Source: Acanthopleura granulata | Taxonomy: Eukaryota > Mollusca > Polyplacophora > Chitonida > Chitonidae | Direction of reading: 5' to 3' | Length of the DNA: 64,000 bases | Assembly (NCBI GenBank): GCA_016165875.1 | Contig: JABBOT010000005.1 | Span: 16,827,896-16,891,895 of the forward strand | Shown: one piece after another, positions 23,244 through 34,265 of the stretch | Position numbering within the stretch: the stretch's first letter is position 1 | Layout: the number at the start of each line of letters is the position of its first letter | Made by a program: the position numbers and the translations under genes | The notes under the pieces: generated by a model | The model's database searches: none | What the model was told of the DNA's origin: nothing | What the model saw: only the letters and a program-made list of their open reading frames with translations

Positions 23244-23522
23244 AGCATTAGGAAATAATAAAATGTTACCGTTTAAACCGTTTTCAAAGCTAGGACACCT
23301 TAACTCTGTGCCTGACCATAGATCAAGTGAGAAGTTCTCGTACAACATCTTGAAAGTAATTGAAATATTTCTGCCAAAAAAAAGAGATAAAAATTAAACA
23401 CCAATCAGTAAAATAATTAAATTTTTGAAACCCCATGGTCCTGTGTTCAATCGGTCATTCTTGGAATGATCCACTTTGCCTTCATGAAGAGAGCTACAGC
23501 TTAAACGTTGACTCGTATGTTC

Positions 23523-23606
23523 TTCTTGTGTTTCACCATGTCAGATCGCGTTCTTGTGTTTCACGATGTCAAACCGCGTTCTTATGTTTCACGATGTCAG
23601 ATCGTG
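23523..23606 (+). repeat. 28-bp tandem repeat, three units
   Basis: Three near-identical 28-base units (23,523-23,550, 23,551-23,578 and 23,579-23,606) built on ttcttgtgtttcacgatgtc. A fourth begins and degrades. They lie immediately before the ATG of the ORF at 23,623. Because 28 is not a multiple of three, the units are read in rotating frames. Confidence 0.85.
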
Positions 23607-23622
23607 CTCTTCTTGTGTTAAT

Positions 23623-24099
23623 ATGGGGGAACTCCAGAAAGACATTGTCGGTCAACTCGGGATAGATCTTACCAACTCTCATATCTGCATGAATCAAAAC
23701 GTTGAAGCTTTAGTACTGATTGAAAGTTTGTCGATTTTCTATCTTCATCTGGGAAATATGCGAGAAATATTGGATGGCGGTGGGTTGAAAAAACATCAAA
23801 ACGTAAAATTTTACCACGACAGCAGGATACTTCCGGGCAACATCGGTATACAACGGTACGACTTGTGGACAAGATCAACGTCTGCTAAGTCTGAAGGGGC
23901 CTTCAGTTTGTTAAGCGACAAGTTAGGTCACGTGATAGAATCAAACTACACCTGCTGGGAAGAGCTGCTGCTTTATGACGGAAAAACTGTCAGGTACAAA
24001 ACACCCAAGGTGCATGTGTTTGTGTTATGCACCTGCATCACTGCGATACAAGATCACCGGTCTTGCCTGCATGATGGTCCCGACATGCCGTTCCAGTGA
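23623..24099 (+). CDS. Hypothetical 158-codon ORF, no recognised family
   Basis: This is the longest open frame outside ARID3 and the LINE. From the internal ATG it reads MGELQKDIVGQLGIDLTNSH and ends KVHVFVLCTCITAIQDHRSC plus nine more residues. The frame stays open another 69 bases upstream through the 28-bp repeats, but the ATG at 23,623 follows the repeats and is preferred. Composition is ordinary (mixed charged, hydrophobic and Cys residues, no low complexity), unlike neighbouring shadow ORFs. No signal peptide, membrane helix or known motif is seen, and no splice sites or promoter are evident. A degenerate minisatellite follows at once. It may be an orphan gene, an exon of an unseen gene, a piece of an unrecognised transposon, or chance. 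Confidence 0.25.
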   Translation: MGELQKDIVGQLGIDLTNSHICMNQNVEALVLIESLSIFYLHLGNMREILDGGGLKKHQNVKFYHDSRILPGNIGIQRYDLWTRSTSAKSEGAFSLLSDKLGHVIESNYTCWEELLLYDGKTVRYKTPKVHVFVLCTCITAIQDHRSCLHDGPDMPFQ

Positions 24100-24144
24100 G
24101 TCTGCAGTTTAAGCATGTCGACATTGTGAAATTTCCAAAGAGAC

Positions 24145-24620
24145 GAAGTGTCGCCAAGCTACAAGCAGACCAACAGAAAGCATATCTCAGAGCTACAAAC
24201 AGAACAAAGCAAAATATATCTGTGAGATACAAGCACAGCAAAACAAAGTATATATCTAAGCTACAAGCAAAACAAAAAGTATATCTCTGAGCAACAAGCA
24301 GAACAAAACATAGTATATCTCTGAGCTACAAGCAGAACAAAACAAAGCCTATCTCTAGGCTACAAGCACCGCAAAATGATACGTCGTACATTTCAGCTAT
24401 ATTAAATTGGCAATAAAATGACGTTTGCAAGCACTACTGGCTAAAGGCACAACTAAACGAAGCATCGTTGAGCTATGAGCACAACAAAGCGAAGTGTACA
24501 GGTACATCCAGAGTAAGATCTAACATAACAAAACAGAGTTTCGTTGAGCTACACGAGCAAACAAAACAAATTGTCGTTGAGCGCTACAGTTTGTACAATC
24601 TCATCATTAAAAAGTATCAT
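24145..24620. repeat. Degenerate minisatellite
   Basis: Units of about 34 bp, gctacaagcagaacaaaaca followed by aagtatatctctga, recur seven times from 24,150 to 24,370. They then decay into isolated words (gagctatgagcacaacaaag, gagctacacgagcaaacaaa, gagccataagcacaccaaag) to about 24,640. Confidence 0.75.
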
Positions 24621-24649
24621 TGAGCCATAAGCACACCAAAGAAAAGTAC

Positions 24650-26960
24650 ATGTACATGCATTGTTGCGCATACACACGCAACAAAACAATGTTTTATTTC
24701 TCAAATTATATTTACGTAGCGAAGTACCGTGTGATTACAATTAATGTCATCGCCGGGACTATGAATGAATTTCTTAACACATCCCTGATGAACATCAAAT
24801 TGCTAAAGCATAACATCATAAAATATATTTAACACTGAGAAAGGTTGCATAGATCTGATCCGGGCGCACTGAAACACTATGGCCGATCGTGTGGATCTAT
24901 ACACTATATGTACAGAGCCACAAATGGCGTGTGGTAGTAGTGTTTATGTAATAATATGGGTACAAACAGATGCATCAGTGGACTATATAGCTAGTTAGTG
25001 TACTTAATTCGCCGTCGATCGGACACAAGTGCCGGGGTTTTATTGCACTGATGTTGAGATAAGGGAGAATTCGCTGGCATCGGGTATCTGACGGCCCCCA
25101 CATAAGAGCGGCCCACCAGGGAAGGCTTAATGTTATCGCAAGTCGTATAGCGTCATACTCCAGTGCTTCTACCTAATTCGGTCAGATTCTCTGTCATTCG
25201 ACTACTTAATAGCAGCTTGCAGTACCATTGCTAATTCACAGATATAGTTACATTTGACAAGTAATAGCAGTCTTCATGTTCAAAAAATATGTGCGTATCA
25301 GACGAGTGTATTATAATGAGTCCATATACACAGCGATAAGTCACTGACTAACGTAATCGCATGGCGCCAATTGGTCTCGTGTGTAAACCGCGTGGAAATT
25401 AAACAACTCGATCACAAGGGGAAAAAATTCACGATACATTTATTAGCACTCGTCAGAGAACTTCATTTTCTCAAATAACTATCTATGCCGATTGCTGGAT
25501 ATATTTATGTCCTAGTTTGCTGAAGGCGCATAAATATTTTCTGTTTAAAATCGTTCTCATCGCGTGACGGTGTTCTCTAGATAAGAGGGTATAAACCCAG
25601 CACAGCCTTCCAGCGGTAAAGATGTGCGTGCAATCACAAAATAACCACCACATTATAACGACGAATGTCATAAAGCCAAGATTCAAGCGTCGTGTCATGC
25701 TAGAACACGATGTCACACATGCGTTTGCGCGCGTGTTTGCGCGAGGCATGCGTGCACGTCGCGAGGACAAAATGCGCGTTTAATATCTGGTGTTAAAATC
25801 ATCTCAAAGCATTTCTGGGGACAGCGGTCGTGACTTTAGCAAAACAGGGATGGGAGAATATAGGTTGACAGTACGGTACACTATGTGCTAAGTGGATTCA
25901 TTACGAGCTTTCGGCCTATATAAAAGAACAGGCGAAAAGAAAGAAAATGAACTATTAACGTTTACTGAGAAGAAAGACTAAAACACAATACATGTGAGGG
26001 GTGGAGTCACAAACTTCCACTTTACAAAAATAATCTTTTGTGAAAACCATGCACAATGTATATATAGTGCTTTATTTCAAATTGCAACTATGGCAGATGT
26101 ACAACTTCACCTACATACCTTGTGTATCAGTGTATACATTTGACATGCCGACATGTGAATAGGCCTACATGTATTCATTGTCAAAGCTTGAGCGACGTGC
26201 GCTTTTCGATCGGATAGATACTTCCATTGTCGACTTGTGCACATAACCGGAAATAAAACTGCCGTTTGATCTATCGGTTTTGTCACGATCCAAGATAAAA
26301 GAAGTCGTATGCTGGAATGTTCAGTCACTCGGCCTGAGTGAGAGATCGCGTTAAGCTCCGAGTGGGGGATAGACTGGAATTACGGGGACCTGATCGAGAC
26401 ACTCTGTGCACGGAGTTACCGACTTCTAATATAGTATCTAAATCATTGGGATCTGGGAGCGGGGGGAAAACTCCCAGGGTTTTTTCACAGCGTGCTTGTG
26501 TATGAAGACAAGGCCATCGGATGATGCATAATAAAGTGACATTCACTGGGGGAAATCGGAAACCCAGTTTATTCTCACCAACAGTCTCCTGTTAAGTACA
26601 TTTGATGCGCCACAGTATTAGATGCACACACAAACCCTTTATACATACAGAGCGTTTGTTTGGATTAAGCGAATAAAGTGTTAAAATATGGAGTTAAAAT
26701 CAAAGGTTGTAATGTCAAAACACCTTCGTGTATTTCGCAATGTTTTTACTTATATCCATATGATTGCACATACATGTAAATATATATGCATATATTCATT
26801 CCAGGTATAGATGGATTTCTTCACTATGTAACGCTGGATGAAATCAAGTTCATCTCAGATCTTTAGTATTTTTTTTTACTTTGCAAACTACTTTTGTCGC
26901 CTTTCATATTAAGTTTCATCTTGATGAAGTGGACACCTTGTGTGTGTGGGAGCTGGGTGG
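24650..26960. other. Unassigned intergenic stretch
   Basis: No gene or repeat family recognised. Mixed-composition patches lie at 25,500-25,800 and 26,300-26,540 with overlapping ORFs on the minus strand (73-95 codons) and no identifiable product. Confidence 0.45.
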
Positions 26961-26974
26961 GCTGGGTGGGGTGT

Positions 26975-26979
26975 GTATG

Positions 26980-27032
<53 letters not shown>
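26975..27032. repeat. Compound (TA)n(GA)n microsatellite
   Basis: An uninterrupted (TA)n run passes into (GA)n. The Arg/Glu and Ser/Leu runs in overlapping open frames come from this repeat. Confidence 0.95.
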
Positions 27033-27034
<2 letters not shown>

Positions 27035-27417
27035 TTTAAAGGCCTATAAAGCGGATATAACATTGCACAGGATCTCGGTCAGACGTGCCGTAAACCAGAA
27101 ATCACCGGCTGGGAGAAAACTAAGCTTTGAACCGGTACATAATTCACTACAATTGTTATGTCATGCACTGAAATGTACAGCGATGCAGATGAAACGAAAC
27201 ACAGAGAAATTATAACAATAGATGTTCAATTTCCGCTCACTTTTTCCATGAATTTTCAACTGCACTTTTTATTGCCGGAGAATTGCAGAGTCAGGGAGCG
27301 TGATGTGCTAAAAGCATGTCAGTATTCTCACGTATAAGCTGTATACCCGTGAAACTAACCTTCATTCGTGTAGATCAGGGAGTGTGCGTGTGCGTGTGTG
27401 TATGTGGGGGCGGGGGA

Positions 27418-27459
27418 TGAGCTGGATATATATATGTGTGTATATATATATATATACCT
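27418..27459. repeat. (TA)n/(TG)n microsatellite
   Basis: Alternating TA and TG dinucleotides with a few interruptions. Confidence 0.85.
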
Positions 27460-27579
27460 TGCAGAAAAATTGATATAAAATTGTACCTCTCAAAATGTAT
27501 GGTGAACATGAAGAATTTAGCTTTAACAACGTTTATTTATTATTACACATTTCCTCAATAATTAATTATACAGGCTTAA

Positions 27580-27700
27580 TAAACATATGCATGGAGTCGC
27601 CGTGAAGGAAAGGGGAGCAGGATTCGAACTCAAAACTTCCTAGGCAGATGGACCCTGTCAAACCGTACGGCGAGCGGTGCTGGTTGCATGGGCGGATCAG
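27580..27700 (-). repeat. tRNA-like SINE fragment of a third type
   Basis: The minus strand has a good B-box word, gagttcgaatcctgct (27,622-27,637), with a loosely tRNA-like upstream segment. It lacks the family-1 or family-2 body. It is not a functional tRNA because no acceptor stem or A-box pairing is evident. Confidence 0.35.
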
Positions 27701-28245
27701 TCCAAACGTGAAAAAATGTCTCAGTTCCTATCAGGTGTTAATTTTCCTGGTTCCAGCCCACACGCCCTTGGCTCTGTCCGCATGGACTGCTGCCTGATGT
27801 CTGGAAGGGGGGCGTCAGGTACCTGTCCGTGTGCGGTGGTTTCTTAAGGGCGCTGGATGTTTTCCTTCATTCTCAAACCGCAACGCAAATTTCGTGGCGA
27901 CACTCTTGCAGTACAGAGCAAGACACTGACAAGACAGAGAAAGAAATGATAAATCAACACGACACGGGGAGATAGTCCCAAAGCAAGTGTAGAAGCCGTG
28001 ATATATGTGCCCGATAAACAAGCCAAGAGGCTTCCATTTTTTAAGGCTATGTTACAGGATATATCTGCTGGACTTTTTTGATTGAATCCATTATCTGTTG
28101 TGTTAGAGATTAGTTCCACTACATGGAGGAAAAGGCTATGCATTGGGTTAAAGCGTTCGAAATCTTTTGCAAAGTGTTGCAATTGACGGAACGGAAGTGG
28201 CTTAAGAATCATTACACGAAGGCCAGCTTGAAGCTTGACATAAGC

Positions 28246-28480
28246 ATTTTGATTGACTGATATATTGATCGGTTAGTTGATTAATTATTGCTTAACGCCA
28301 TTCTCACAAATTTTCCACTTACCATAGCGGTCACGCAGTTTCATATATGTGTAGGAAACTGGAGTGCCCTGAGTAAACCACCGACCTTTGGCAAGTTAAT
28401 CACGGATTTTCCCCACATGTGACATAGCCTACAAAGACATGCACGGAGTATTGGTGGGAGACAAGTATACTGTGACTAGG
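28246..28480 (-). mobile_element. tRNA-derived SINE (family 2), headless copy
   Basis: Shares with the copy at 9,552-10,163 the words attgcttaacgccattctca, 'gagtaaaccaccgacctttg', 'gcaagttaatcacggatttt' and 'ccccacatgtgacatagcct', then 'acggagtattggtgggagac'. The tail side is at the left and no tRNA-like head is visible at the right. Confidence 0.6.
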
Positions 28481-28859
28481 CATTGCTTCATATTGGTGAA
28501 CAATATATAGCTCAATAGGGTTTCAGTTGAAAACATCATGCATACACGGATCCTGGTACGAGTGGGACCGTGGAGTGGGCGTTGGATGGGGATAGGTGGG
28601 GGGGAGAGGCTGAGAGGGTGGAATTCTTTTATACATCTGCAAGCTGTATGTTATATTGCAGCTGCATGTCACAAAACACACCTCCTGCAGGTATTGTATG
28701 ATCTGCGACATTGCATGCAAACCTCGCATGCATAACCCATTGACCAAAGAGGCGCTCAATACGCACTTCACATATTAATCTAACAGCCACTGACAGGCAA
28801 GTATTTCCACATCATTCTCCATCAATGAATCAAATTTGTAGGAGGAGAAAAACGTTAGT

Positions 28860-29440
28860 AACTCGTGCGCTTACACTTCCGGTCCTTGGGGACGCGGACA
28901 AATGTCGCCCAAAGACGAAGGGAAAAGACAAAATCTTCAACCACTAAAACGGATGATATATTTTTCTCCGTGAAGCAATGGGTAATCACATAAAAAGAAC
29001 AGCTTTACGCGTACTTGGGTCGTGGCCTAGGTGTAAAGGCCAGAACGTTGACTGATGGCAGAGACGAAAGAGATAAAAACGCTCATGGTGGAGAAGGTAG
29101 CGTCGTATCAGCGGTCGCGATGTGGAGCAATCAACAAGATTGGCAGGAGTTGGGCTAATCCGCGAAAATTCCACCCAGTGGTGCTAGCTTATAAATTTAT
29201 CATACTCCCTTGTCCGTCCAAATTTTCTCTCCCTTCCTTTTAATCTCATTAGCCGTCTGGGACGCTTGTATTGTGGCCGGCCATTTTGCCTCTCCCCAAT
29301 TAATGGAATCTGCCACGAGTTCCGTGTTTCGGGCGTCCATTCCGCACCTTTATACACCGGCCACTCGACATGTGGGTCAGGCATTAGCACCGCTGTCCTG
29401 ACCATGAGTCTGTTCAGGTCTGATTAAACAGTGTGTCCAG
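28860..29440. promoter_or_regulatory. Candidate conserved regulatory block (intergenic)
   Basis: About 580 bases, CpG-richer and free of repeats in a repeat-rich region. It contains tgtggccggccattttgcc (YY1-like GCCATTTTG), ccaattaatggaa, taggtgtaaagg (T-box-like), aatctcattagcc and gtctgattaaac. Overlapping ORFs on both strands (62-73 codons) are unrecognisable. Enhancer or promoter activity is inferred only. Confidence 0.35.
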
Positions 29441-29566
29441 GTGCACCATTCTGCAAGGTGATACACCCTACTCCCCACCCCCTCCTCATCCATCAATGTA
29501 AAGGTGAAATGTTAAGTGATAAGGCTGCAAGAGTTTCCGTAAGCACAGTTTGATTTCTGGAAACGT

Positions 29567-29751
29567 ACACTGTATATTTCGATGTTTAACTTCTAAACAC
29601 TTTTATGCGTCAGACATTAAACACTTGGGGATTACAATATTATAGTATAGGCCTATAAACATGTTTTAGACACCTACTGTCAATAGTTAAATGTATGAGT
29701 ATTATTTATTAAACACGCTTGTTTGAAGCGTTAGGCCTTGGTCATTTTACA
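29567..29751 (+). mobile_element. Dispersed ACACTGTAAA-type MITE, copy 2
   Basis: Same order of landmarks as 16,679-16,879: acactgtatatttcgatgtt at the left, cattaaacacttggggatta, acatgttttagaca, 'ttattaaacacgcttg' and ggtcattttaca at the right. The right terminus is less complete than in copy 1. Confidence 0.55.
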
Positions 29752-30019
29752 AAACAACCAGTTTTTGGCTTTTGGCTTTTTTTTATTGCTTTGTAGTTGT
29801 TCATCACAAATCTCATGAGATATATACATTACGACAGCCAGCAAAGCTGGATGGTACAGATGCAACGAATGCACCTATCCAGGGTTCTAAACCTTCGGAT
29901 GAAAGTCTGCATAAAAAAACAAACAAACAACGTGGGCCGAAATCGGACACATGGCCTCATTGGCCAAGAGGTCATGGCTAAACTGGCTTAATCATATTAG
30001 CCCTTGGCCCTTAAAGGCA

Positions 30020-30450
30020 GTTTGAAGCGGAATGTTTTATATCTGAGTAACAGTGAATAACTAGTGTATTGGCAGTTACACACCGGAAATATGACCATTT
30101 TGGAAAACCGTTGTATTGAAGGAAGGCGATACTTCTCCCATTATGTATTTGGAAAAGAGGCCATTTTCGGACTATGAAATTTGGCGAATGCGGTTGGAAT
30201 TACATCTGTATTAGGGTGCATGTTGTTTAGGCAACTCGTGTATATTGAAAATAACATTTGCGAATTTTGTTGAAATAAAGTTACATGTGTACCAGGGCGT
30301 ATGCTCCTTAGGGAATCTCTTTATACTGAAAGTAGAACAGGTACAGTTAGAAAACAGAGCATCTTCGGCTATAGGAAACTAAGCGAATATTGTTGCAATT
30401 ACATGTGTATTATGGAGCCCGTTCTTTGAAATAATTTGTTTTCATGTTTT
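30020..30450. repeat. Weak long-period direct repeat
   Basis: Three passages share gcgaat…gttg(g/c)aattacat(c/g)tgtatta and a following 'ttaggcaactc / ttagggaatctc' segment, at spacings of about 76 and 122 bases. Very degenerate. No gene seen. Confidence 0.3.
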
Positions 30451-30459
30451 GTAGGTACA

Positions 30460-31430
30460 TGTACATGGATTTGACTTTTGCCAGTGTTTAAGATATTTCT
30501 TCCTACGGGCCCCCTCCTTGGTTTCTGATTTTCTACAATGAGCCTGCATGGTACATGTATTAGTTCAGCTTTCTATACACTCGTGTGTGAAAGCTCTGGA
30601 GGCGTGTATACATACACAGCGCGCGAGAGAGTTATAGACTCTATCTCCATGAAGGAATCTCTTATGAGACTAGATGTCTTGGAAATGGATACTACCATTC
30701 CTTCCATTTAATCGAGTATAAATGTTGTTATGCATGGCATGAAGAAATGCTTTCGTACGGCTCGAATTTCGGAAGCGCCTGGTTGGAATAAGGTTGTTAG
30801 CCCAGCTGTGATGGTTCCTGCGCATGCAGGCAGATGTGTATCAATCTGGTACACGCTATGGGCAACTATCAAACAGTATACAGGTCGGGGAAAGGTAAAC
30901 GGATAAGTAAGACGGTATACTCAGATCTTCTCAAGGCTGTACATCTAAGAAAAAAAGAGGGAGTTGGTAAAATATAAACAGATATAAGTTTGGGAGGTTT
31001 TATATCGCACCAGGAGGTGTGGCTTCTAAGCTTAATGTATTTGGTCGGGTTTCTTTAGACTGCGTCATTGGGAGGTGTGAATCTATCGATCGGCCGCCTG
31101 TACATGCCTGCAGCCAACACTCGTGGAACCTTCTCTGTATCATCCAGCCGGTTATCTCAACTCCCCCGTTAAAATATCGTATAAAAAGATCTGACAGCCG
31201 ACTGCCAGAGAAGGAGGTTTTACTTCTTTTGGAACATATGCTGTTAATGTAGAATGGAATGGAATTATATTATAGGTCTTCCGTGTGTAATAATAGAGTA
31301 TATTTAACACGTCGTTCAGAGAATCAAGCGTTTTTTTTCCTCAACACTACACGAGAATTGAAATTTCGTGCAGCATATATTTATACAGCTTGGGAGACAT
31401 CAATGGCATGGTATAATTTGATTAGTTAAT
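30460..31430. other. Unassigned intergenic stretch
   Basis: No gene, transposon or clear regulatory cluster recognised. Confidence 0.5.
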
Positions 31431-31434
31431 CGCC

Positions 31435-31650
31435 TGATTCAAGATTTTTTATTCATTTTTTATGGGTGCAGGTGACCCGAGTGGCCGCGGAATAAAACCA
31501 CATACCTTTGGCTAGCTGCTGACAAAATATCCCATTCTAGTACCTGTCTTACACCATTTTGTTGGGCGAGAATTGGTCTTCAATGAACACGTGTTTTTAA
31601 TAGGCTGCGCAAACGGAGCAATCACTGATCGTCACCAACAGCCTACGTAC
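31435..31650 (-). mobile_element. tRNA-derived SINE (family 2), degraded copy
   Basis: Retains the family-2 body words 'ggaataaaaccacataccttt' (compare gagtaaaccaccgaccttt at 28,373), 'ggctagctgctgacaaaata', 'tcccattctagtacct', and 'attggtcttcaatgaacac'. Head and tail are not clear. Confidence 0.45.
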
Positions 31651-32379
31651 AGTGACATTGTGGGCATAATCTGTGTGTTCCTCAAGATAAAAAAAGAATC
31701 AGTTCACAGCTGGTATGTGTAACCCCAGTATATGCCCTTGCTAAACCACACTATATCCGTTTGAATGCAAAGACAAGCACAAACAGCGCGCGCGTGCACA
31801 CTCCGAACAGCGATATATGCTATTTTGTTTAGAAATCATCTGTTCATCTGATGCTGTAAACTGATGCTTACATTAAAACATGTCGAATCGCCATGCACAC
31901 ACATATACGGCTTCATGTGTGACGTTATGCACACATATATTGAACTTCCGCTCTGAGCATAATCTTTCGCGCTTTGTCTAACAGACCTGTGTTCGAAGAC
32001 ATCTATGTACGAGTGACGAACACCAACCAACTATGTCAACTGTTGTGGAAATCTACAGTATTTTAATACTTCTTGTCAGTTTTTGAATTCTTCGAGCTAA
32101 AGCGACAAAATACAGAGATTTTATCTTACATATTCTCGGTAATTACCAAAACTGGTCACTTTCGTGCCAGCGTCAAGTCCCCGCAAGACATTACATTTTT
32201 GCTTGCACATATACACAGCGTATTGTTCAAAGGCTTCGTGTTGTAAATATCTGACACAAGATCACGACAAGCCAAGTTAAGTTATAGTTACAAAAAGGAA
32301 GCCGTAAAGTGTATGTAGTCCCTATTTTCACAATGCGCACACACGTGTCAAAAAAATATATATGACTGTTGATAAGTTT

Positions 32380-32960
32380 TAAATATGGAATATTTTGTTA
32401 CTTTATCAAAGCAGGGCCAACCTTTATGGAAACTTTCACCACAGGGTCGAATAAATGATTATAGGTTAACGGAAATATTGCGACCATCGTGTGGTGAACA
32501 GCGCATCGACAAAGGTGAATTTTGTAACGGTGTCAAGCAAGATAAGAGTTTTATGTTTCGTGTTACTTTCTTGGTGTATTGCACATACAGGCAACGTTTT
32601 GAGTTGCAGCAGGATACAGTATTTTGTTACACGGCGGGGATATAATAATCTTTACCACAGGTTATACCCTTGATGTATTTTGTTACAACTGGTATATAAT
32701 GTATCTGTGTTTCCTTAAAGGTTAAAGATTTCTAAATTCCACTCACAAAGTGTGTTAGAGCTGCATGGGACGTCTCTAAATTGTATCGCAGGTTACAGAG
32801 TTACAAGTCTGATGATCTTTGTTACATCTGGGATGTACTCTGTTTTATATCTCACAGATTTAAAAATTTGGCGCACTTTGTTACACCGCTGGTATATATG
32901 CAATAATATTTTATCGTTTAAGTGAGTTACAAGTTTATAGTATTTTGTTACCGATTTATA
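32380..32960. repeat. Degenerate tandem-like array of about 60 bp
   Basis: The word (a/c)ttttgttaca(a/c) recurs at about 32,390, 32,623, 32,680, 32,818, 32,878 and 32,944, often with ctgg(t/g)atat after it, suggesting a decayed repeat of about 60 bp. The 86-codon ORF at 32,385-32,645 lies in it and is not recognisable. Confidence 0.35.
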
Positions 32961-32969
32961 ACTATTTTC

Positions 32970-34260
32970 TACACAGTATTGCCTAGAACATCAGATATTA
33001 CTAGCATAACTCACTAAACATTTATGACAAGGGCGAGAAAAAACACAAGAACAGTAACCTTGTAATGCTAAAGTCGCTGATAAACATACATATGCTTATT
33101 TGAGGGTAACTCTTAACCTCGTCGCGCATAATTGTGTTAATTAACAACTAACGATAATTATCATGTGTGCAGTAAAACACAGTTGTCCTAGAGAAGAACA
33201 AATATTGTGACTGATGTGAGCAAATCAAAGACTTCGTTGAACTGGATAAACAAAAGAAAAATGTTACTTCATGTCGTCCGGGAAAATCTCCGCGAGCCCC
33301 AAATTTTTTACCTCGTGGTCTTCCGCTTGCCACGTGTTTTATGTTCATATCGGGTTTATTTTTGTTGCTCTTTTAGAGATGTGCTTTTTAGGCCGCAACA
33401 GTCACATATCGCTTTCCAGACTAGCAGTCTGCTGGATAGCATCAGTCTAAATAAGTACAGGTGCTGAAAACGACAGCAAAAAAAATAAACAAAATATCAA
33501 CAATTCAAATAACATAGATACGCTAAGTGTTTATCTCCTGACGTTAAGTAAACGTATGTATATAGTTATTCTAGGCTATCTGCAAGGATTGGTCGTGACA
33601 CTGGCATCTCTCAGTATACAGCCAATCATATATCGACGATTCATTCACAAACAGACCAATGGAATTCTAACAGGGCGTCGAATCTCAACCGAATGGCACT
33701 GAAGTAGGTTATTATAATTAACACAAACCAATTCTTTGTTTGGATCACCGTATACACGTGCTATTAAACTGACATTAGGAAAAATGAATTGGATGTCATC
33801 GAGATGCACCACGTTTTGAATAAGTTTTATTAAGCCACGGTGATAGAGGGTGCGTAAGTTACTACTGTTTAAGACTTGACCCCGAACGGAATGAAACTTC
33901 ATCTGAGGCAAATCAACGAGAAGCCAGATTTCACCGGTTACGTGTGACCTATTTGCCAACTGCTAGATTGTCGTTGCTTCTCCAGTTTTACTCCCCATGC
34001 TCTAGTAACCAAACAGCTGTATTCAAAAACGCATTTCATTTGCCATGGGATTTGAAATGAGACCTCTCGCGGCGAACCATGGCCTCGCGTCACCATGGAT
34101 CATACGACTTACACTATATAAAGTTCGAAGCTTTGTGCCTGCCTATTTTTAGGAAAAAATGAAGTTTTACTAATGCGCATGTGTGTTTCTACATAGAGAG
34201 AGGAGGGCCGAGGCATATGACGTCTTTAGCTATACATAATACCTGAGGATAGCCTGTCGA
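32970..34260. other. Unassigned intergenic stretch
   Basis: A 104-codon minus-strand ORF (33,645-33,959) is open but has no recognisable motif. I see no repeats here. The block 33,650-34,120 is mixed-composition and could be a conserved noncoding element or an old exon. Confidence 0.4.
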
Positions 34261-34265
34261 ATTCT

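Noticed and set aside
24145..24620. CRISPR-like array
   Set aside because: Head-to-tail diverged units with no spacers; a minisatellite.
27622..27637. tRNA gene on the minus strand (gttcgaatcc)
   Set aside because: Lacks a pairing acceptor stem and a proper A-box; treated as SINE debris.
27844..28212. 122-codon minus-strand ORF
   Set aside because: No recognisable family, and it overlaps another open frame. I could not separate it from chance.
33645..33959. 104-codon minus-strand ORF
   Set aside because: Protein-like in places, but no motif, splice context or promoter; left as unassigned sequence.
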